Position numbers and translations under genes: made by a program. The notes below the pieces were generated by a model. That model made no database searches and was not told the origin of the DNA. It saw only the letters and a list, made by a program, of their open reading frames with translations. This document shows, piece by piece, positions 61,701-64,000 of a stretch of DNA of 64,000 bases. Source of the stretch: Tigriopus japonicus (lineage: Eukaryota; Arthropoda; Copepoda; Harpacticoida; Harpacticidae); NCBI GenBank assembly GCA_010645155.1, contig CM021315.1, positions 3,194,168-3,258,167 on the forward strand. The letters are read 5' to 3'. How positions within the stretch are numbered: position 1 is the first letter of the stretch; the number at the start of each line of letters is the position of its first letter.

Positions 61701-62869
61701 TATTAAACTTTACTTGCGTATACTCAATTCATTTGAATTAGTCAAGGACATCTTAATTTCTGAGGACGAATTACAGAAATACAACTTAAGACCTGTCATT
61801 GTACTAAAATGAGAGGTTATTTCAATACAGTTAATGTTTCGTTGAATTTTCGTTGTAGTAACCAGGCTGTAAGTGGTATTCTGTAACGTATCCTTTGTTA
61901 AGTCATCCTTGAATTGGTGAACTTAACATCCTAGCTTATTTCAGAGATTCTTGGATTGATGTTCATTGTGTAAATACTCGCCTCAGCTGCTGCTTTTCAA
62001 ACACAACAGCTGTTGCGAGTACATGATCAATGCCTGTTGATCTGACTTAATTTTACTGTACTCTAAGATTAACTTATCTGCGTTAGCATGCAACGTATTG
62101 TTACCAAATAATGAAAAGCGATTTCTTTGAAGATCAGCAGAATTCACCCATTCCCAAGGAAAACTGTAACCGTTTCCCAAGAACTCAACTTTTTTCCAAA
62201 CTTTCCCTATACGCAGTAGAACAATGTAGTTGTCCAAAGAAAAAGATTTATCCACTACTGTTTTTTATCGTTTTTAGGACACTGCCCCTGTCATTGAGGG
62301 CCAATTGAAGGAAAAGAAGGGTGGTAAATGGAAGCTATTCAAGAAATGGAAAAGCCGTTACTTCACCCTTTCCGGTGCAAAGCTCATGTATAAGGAACAG
62401 GTAAGACTCTTGCTTCCATTGGGTATTGCAATGGCTTTTAAAAGTGCATTTTTGTTCCTCTTCAGGGCGGTGAAAATGGCGGTGCAATGCAGACTCTGGA
62501 TGTTGGATCCATTCGGTCTGTGAAAGTGACCAAAGAGGGGCGTCGCAACATTCCCAAAGCATTTGAAATCTTTACACACGATAAGACTTTCATCCTGAAA
62601 GCCAAAGACGGTTCCAATGCCCAAGAATGGGTTCAATGTCTCTCAGTGGCCAAAGCCCATTGTGAAGTTAGTCAATTTGCAATTTTAATCATTGATGTTT
62701 TGTGATATTAGGTGCATATTCATTTGTCTTACAGAGTCGAGATTCCAATTTGAGAAAAGTTGCATATTCGGGAAGTCTTGGAAGACTTAATCATCATCAC
62801 GGACGAGTTCCATTGATCCATCAACGTTCCTTAACGAACGCCAACATTGCTCAACGGACAGCAGTCTAG
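49769..62869 (+). CDS. melt: Melted / VEPH1 homologue, PH-domain adaptor
   Basis: In flies Melted is a membrane-recruited adaptor that tunes insulin/TOR/FOXO signalling and opposes Warts. Coding exons: 49769-49816, 49888-49974, 50042-50260, 51109-51283, 53834-53997, 54069-54278, 54356-54646, 55383-55620, 56165-56392, 56461-56743, 57505-57787, 58640-58918, 60287-60415, 60503-60631, 62278-62400, 62466-62666, 62735-62869. All phases agree, giving about 1073 residues. The start [19 protein letters not shown] matches human MHQLFRLVL..LSRAGDLFSL. Residues 1-398 are the helical repeat region ([39 protein letters not shown]). Residues 399-742 are Ser/Gly/Pro-rich and poorly conserved. Residues 743-921 hold [10 protein letters not shown] and [10 protein letters not shown]. 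The PH domain (about 925-1030) has [24 protein letters not shown] and [17 protein letters not shown]. Exon 8 may instead start at 55347 (in frame, 12 more residues). Confidence 0.95.
51284..53833. other. Large melted intron 4
   Basis: 2.5-kb intron between G|GTAAGA (51284) and TTTCAG (53833). I see no bounded repeat or embedded gene. The frame at 51586-51912 is not family-like. Confidence 0.5.
57804..57920 (+). repeat. 117-nt hairpin in melted intron 11 (candidate small-RNA precursor)
   Basis: The 20-nt 5' end AGGTCAGTTGTTGAGGTAGT (57804-57823) pairs perfectly with 57901-57920. A second perfect 13-bp segment, CATAGAAGAAGCA (57834-57846), pairs with 57870-57882, and GGAAGTA/TACTTCC extends the first stem after a short mismatch. 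A one-sided bulge of about 10 nt (57883-57892) and a loop of about 23 nt remain. The 5' arm contains TGAGGTAGT, the first nine bases of the let-7 family. A young palindromic repeat is the main alternative. Confidence 0.6.
61451..61745. repeat. Direct repeat pair of about 95 bp with an inverted piece between
   Basis: 61451-61545 and 61652-61745 share CTGCCTT(C/T)(T/C)AAACGCAG, ACTATACTCAAG(T/C)ATGGGT, ACTTGCGT(G/A)TACTCAA and CATTTGAATTAGTCAAG in the same order. The 106-bp spacer holds an inverted partial copy (CTAATTCAAATGGCTAAAGT). It lies in melted intron 14. It may be a rearranged fold-back element. Confidence 0.65.
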
Positions 62870-64000
62870 AGACAAATCAATCCATTTCAAATTCTGTTAT
62901 TTAGTACAATTGCTTCATGTTTTGTCAGATAATCTAAATTTCACAACCAGATTTGCAATATCAGTTACTTCGGAACGTTTAATTGGTTAATGGCTTTAAT
63001 TGAATATCGCCATGACAATACTAGAAATTGGAGATGGACCAAAAGAAATTTCGGTTTCGGTTTTGGTTAATGCCTACCGAAACAGAAATGGACATTGCCA
63101 CATTGGGACAACAAAATCGAAGATATTTTAGGCCCAAAAACCTGTGAAATATAGGTTTCCTTTTTTTCCATATTGACAAATGCCCAAGATCGAACCAACC
63201 ACCAATTTATTCTTTTTGGTCAATTTTGCATTTATATGATGGTTTCGTGGTCAGCTGCTTTCTGTTTTGGTTTCGGTTGAGCCCTCTTTCGGCTGAAACT
63301 TGCGGTTTTGGTTAAGGCTGGTCTACACATGAAACATTTTGACTAGATTATTTGTCAAATATTACGAAAATGTTTGGTGTTTGCCAAATGTTTTCTTTCT
63401 GTTGCTTCTACACGTGAACGTGCAGAATGTCAAATATTTTTCCCTTGGCCAGTGTTGCCCATTTTTTCAAATTGTTTCAAACTGGCACTGCCAAATACTG
63501 TTTGAAAACCAGTCACCTTTAGCAAAGTCCCGTAATTTAGAAAGTGAATTGCATACTGCCCGATGCTGCCACAAATTGTCACTATTCAACGACTTTTTCA
63601 ATCTTGTTTTCTGACCAAGACTTTTTTGTTTCCTTCGGTGTCATGTAATTTGGATGGAAAGTCTTACACCTAACGCCACGCTATGGACATTGACAATATC
63701 TACTGTCATTTTCAGTCCTTTTTTTGTCCCCCCCCCCTCAACCATTTCAAGACCTCTACACTCCACTGGCATTTGGTTCTGTCCAGTTGGGCTTTGGTGA
63801 ACATTGGCAGTCATAACTGCCACTTGGCAACGTTGCTACCTTGTAAACTCCTCCGAACCTGTCAGTTGACGCATTTGAGACGTGACTAGACTGTAACACT
63901 ACCAACTGATTATCGATGACTTTTGATGTCGTCCATTTCCGTAGATCCTTGCAATCTTTCACAATTGACGTTCAATTTTGGTGATCTTGATGTCAAAAGT
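62870..64000. other. Downstream flank of melted
   Basis: Presumably begins with the melted 3' UTR. I saw no canonical AATAAA within the first 300 bp. Positions 63040-63330 carry clustered TTTCGGTTTTGGTT words and their inverses, similar in composition to 45950-46200, suggesting a shared repeat. A pyrimidine tract with nine C in a row lies near 63727-63738. No gene is supported to the window end. Confidence 0.45.

Noticed and set aside
1..64000. CRISPR array, bacterial operon or prophage
   Set aside because: The window has spliced eukaryotic genes and no prokaryotic signals.

Overview
This is a eukaryotic nuclear fragment: AT-rich, with long introns and many small transposons, and with spliced genes that have GT-AG junctions. 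It most likely comes from an arthropod. The melted homologue resembles insect Melted closely, and a candidate selenoprotein (selenocysteine is kept in crustaceans and lost in many insects) makes a crustacean, perhaps a copepod, my best guess. That taxonomic call is inference.

Layout. Positions 1-23 kb are gene-poor and built largely of repeats: several hAT-type elements with intact 8-bp target-site duplications (TSDs), long fold-back MITEs, two broken non-LTR retrotransposon fragments, a tRNA-related SINE and a TTTG microsatellite. At 24.1-24.6 kb, minus strand, is a compact two-exon gene of the Rdx family (SelW/MIEN1-like) with an in-frame TGA at the redox position, so it is a possible selenoprotein. 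At 25.9-47.2 kb, minus strand, is a complete gene for the ubiquitin chain-elongation factor E4 B (UBE4B/Ufd2). I resolved it into 21 coding exons whose phases all agree (about 1179 residues, U-box at the C-terminus). At 49.8-62.9 kb, plus strand, is a complete melted/VEPH1 gene in 17 coding exons (about 1073 residues, PH domain at the C-terminus). ube4b and melted lie head to head, with about 2.5 kb between their start codons. The last 1.1 kb holds nothing I recognise.

Functionally the three genes look unrelated: a small redox protein, a protein-quality-control E3/E4 ligase, and a PH-domain adaptor of insulin/TOR/Hippo signalling. The most interesting signals are the Cys-Sec Rdx gene, a 117-nt hairpin carrying a let-7-like seed inside a melted intron, and the set of non-autonomous elements, several of which sit inside ube4b introns. 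All gene models come from reading frames, splice motifs and remembered family sequences. No database search or folding program was run.
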